Shown one piece after another: positions 62,681 through 64,000 of a stretch of 64,000 nt of DNA; the stretch's first letter is position 1, and every line of letters begins with the position of its first letter. A program made the position numbers and the translations under genes. The notes below the pieces were generated by a model, which saw only the letters and a program-made list of their open reading frames with translations, had not been told where the DNA came from and did not search any database. Origin of the DNA: an uncultured Prevotella sp. (GTDB lineage: Bacteria > Bacteroidota > Bacteroidia > Bacteroidales > Bacteroidaceae); NCBI GenBank assembly GCA_900316565.1, contig ONDK01000004.1:1-64000 (forward strand), given 5' to 3'.

Positions 62681-64000
62681 ATCTTCTCAGCTATTTTTAT
62701 TGCTTTGACGAGAGCTCCAAGCTTGTTGTTACTCTCTTCCAATTCATATTGGTCATTACTCTTTGCCACTACACCGGAACCAGCCTGGAACCACAGTTCA
62801 TTGTTGCGACTAATAAACGTACGGATAACGATAGCCTGATTCAAATCACCATTCAGTCCGATAAATCCTATGCAACCGCCATAGGCTCCGCGGTTATGTG
62901 GTTCCAGCTCGGAGATAATCTGCATAGCACGAACCTTAGGAGCTCCCGACAATGTTCCAGCAGGGAAGGTGTCGATAAACTCACGGATATGGTCAGCACC
63001 CTCGTTGAGTTCACCGCTCACACGGCTTACAAGGTGGATGACATGGCTGTAGAACTGCATATCCTTATAAAAGTCCACCTTTACATTATGACAGTTTCGA
63101 CTAAGGTCGTTACGTGCCAAGTCGACAAGCATCACGTGCTCAGCATTCTCCTTCGGGTCATTACGCAGGAACTCGGCATTCTTCCGGTCCTGTTCAGTGT
63201 CGCCAGTACGTTTTGTTGTACCAGCAATAGGGTCTATAAAAGCCTTGTTACCAACGATACGGTTGTGGGTTTCAGGGCTGGAACCGAAGATGCGGAAGCC
63301 ACCGAAATCGAAATAGAAAAGATATGGGCTGGGATTCACAGAGCGCAGAGCACGATAGAGCTTGAAGTCATCCCCCTCATATTTCTGGACGAAACGACGC
63401 GAGATTACTATCTGGAAGACGTCGCCACGGAGACAGTGCTGCACACATCGCCGTATATTAGCCTTATGCTCCTCATCGGTAAGTGTCGACGTAGCCTCAC
63501 CCACAGGGCGGAAGCCATAAGGCTTGACATTTGTGCGATGCACCGCCTTCTCAAGAGTATCTATATCTTCCTCATCACCAAGAGTAACAAACTCCATAGT
63601 ATTATTAAAATGATCGAAGACGATGATATTCTTATACATTATATATAATATATCAGGAGCATCGTTCTTAGCCATCATCGTGTCCTTCACAGGTATATCC
63701 TCGAAATAGCGCACCGCATTAAATCCCGTAAAACCATACACACCGAAATATTCCGAGCCCCTTCCCTCGACGCTAAAATGTCTCAGAAAATCATTTATAG
63801 CGTCTGCTACCTGTTCCTTGGCGCGTCCCTTTACCGACGCGTCGATGTTCTGTCGGTTCTCTGTCCCATCAGGATAAAGGGTTGTAATTACTCCATGCGC
63901 CACGGCAACACGGGCGATAGGATGTATACCTATAAAACTGCGTGAATTGTCATGTCCATGATAATCGGAGCTCTCCATAAGGATACTCTGCGGATAGATG
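62677..64000 (-). CDS. trpE: Anthranilate synthase component I, N-terminus beyond the window
   Basis: TrpE makes anthranilate from chorismate. At least 440 residues are visible. The open frame continues through the ATG at 63978 to the window edge with codons for IYPQSIL, so that ATG is internal and the true start lies outside. The tryptophan-site motif ESSDYHG follows. Chorismate-enzyme motifs: DPIAGTTKRTGDTEQD, LVDLARNDLSR, TFPAGTLSGAPKVRAM, and RGAYGGCIGFIG. It overlaps trpG by four bases. Confidence 0.93.
   Translation of the reverse strand, partial: IYPQSILMESSDYHGHDNSRSFIGIHPIARVAVAHGVITTLYPDGTENRQNIDASVKGRAKEQVADAINDFLRHFSVEGRGSEYFGVYGFTGFNAVRYFEDIPVKDTMMAKNDAPDILYIMYKNIIVFDHFNNTMEFVTLGDEEDIDTLEKAVHRTNVKPYGFRPVGEATSTLTDEEHKANIRRCVQHCLRGDVFQIVISRRFVQKYEGDDFKLYRALRSVNPSPYLFYFDFGGFRIFGSSPETHNRIVGNKAFIDPIAGTTKRTGDTEQDRKNAEFLRNDPKENAEHVMLVDLARNDLSRNCHNVKVDFYKDMQFYSHVIHLVSRVSGELNEGADHIREFIDTFPAGTLSGAPKVRAMQIISELEPHNRGAYGGCIGFIGLNGDLNQAIVIRTFISRNNELWFQAGSGVVAKSNDQYELEESNNKLGALVKAIKIAEKI

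Noticed and set aside
62749..63648. A 299-codon open frame on the plus strand
   Set aside because: Antisense to trpE with no recognisable motif, promoter or ribosome site.

Overview
The window reads as chromosomal DNA of a Bacteroidota bacterium, most likely Prevotellaceae. Four things support this. Many genes have the Bacteroidota promoter pattern (TTG, 19-20 bases, then TAnnTTTG), seen by eye at least ten times. The nuo operon has a fused nuoCD and no nuoE, nuoF or nuoG. Typical Bacteroidota families are present (DUF4468, DUF4421, Porin_10-type porin, one-piece FeoA-FeoB, two-domain HisB). Shine-Dalgarno sequences are mostly weak. The content is mainly housekeeping; I see no phage, CRISPR array, toxin-antitoxin pair or complete insertion sequence.

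Layout. 1-11 kb: a ten-gene nuo operon (nuoA-B-CD-H-I-J-K-L-M-N), ending in a strong hairpin. 11-14 kb: a FeoA-FeoB ferrous iron transporter, convergent with a leftward set: DUF4468 protein, small membrane protein, porin, menA, HD-domain protein, guaD (19.5 down to 13.9 kb). 19.7 kb: tRNA-Ser(GGA), then about 0.9 kb of gene-poor AT-rich DNA with a dispersed repeat. 20.8-29.2 kb: AraC-type regulator, dipeptidyl peptidase III, AlkD-like HEAT protein, Fur-family regulator, purA, hisS, an SGNH esterase, a short element with 16-bp inverted ends and a second Fur-family regulator. 29.5-31.9 kb: iron/cobalamin-type ABC permease and binding lipoprotein without an ATPase. 32-39.5 kb: a DASS symporter with a large inserted domain, an Ala/Lys-rich lipoprotein and tamB. 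39.8-42.6 kb: leftward hemerythrin-LuxR fusion, receiver-like LuxR protein, mtnN, luxS. 42.8-46.3 kb: ald, a DUF4421 protein and a Gfo/Idh/MocA oxidoreductase. 46.3-47.4 kb: gene-free, holding the inverted second copy of the repeat. 47.4-53.4 kb: a TrmH/SpoU methyltransferase, a membrane protein, hisB, hisG, hisD, hisC. 53.5-60.2 kb: DUF1648 protein, SGNH hydrolase, and a TolC/HlyD/two-permease export operon. 60.4-64 kb: mrp, a probable unannotated 29-residue membrane protein with its own promoter and terminator, trpG, and trpE running off the right edge.

How the genes fit together. Respiration: Nuo feeds electrons to a quinone whose synthesis needs MenA, and Mrp is a candidate iron-sulfur carrier for Nuo. 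Iron: FeoAB, the FecCD-type permease and lipoprotein, and two Fur-family regulators. Methyl cycle and AI-2: MtnN and LuxS act in series and appear co-transcribed with two LuxR-type regulators, one carrying a hemerythrin domain. Amino acids: part of histidine and tryptophan synthesis.

The points most worth a second look are the hemerythrin-LuxR/luxS operon, the 29-residue gene at 61862-61951, the inverted dispersed repeat (20.06-20.43 and 46.77-47.14 kb), the short element with perfect 16-bp inverted ends at 28.45-28.61 kb, and the extra domain inside the DASS transporter.
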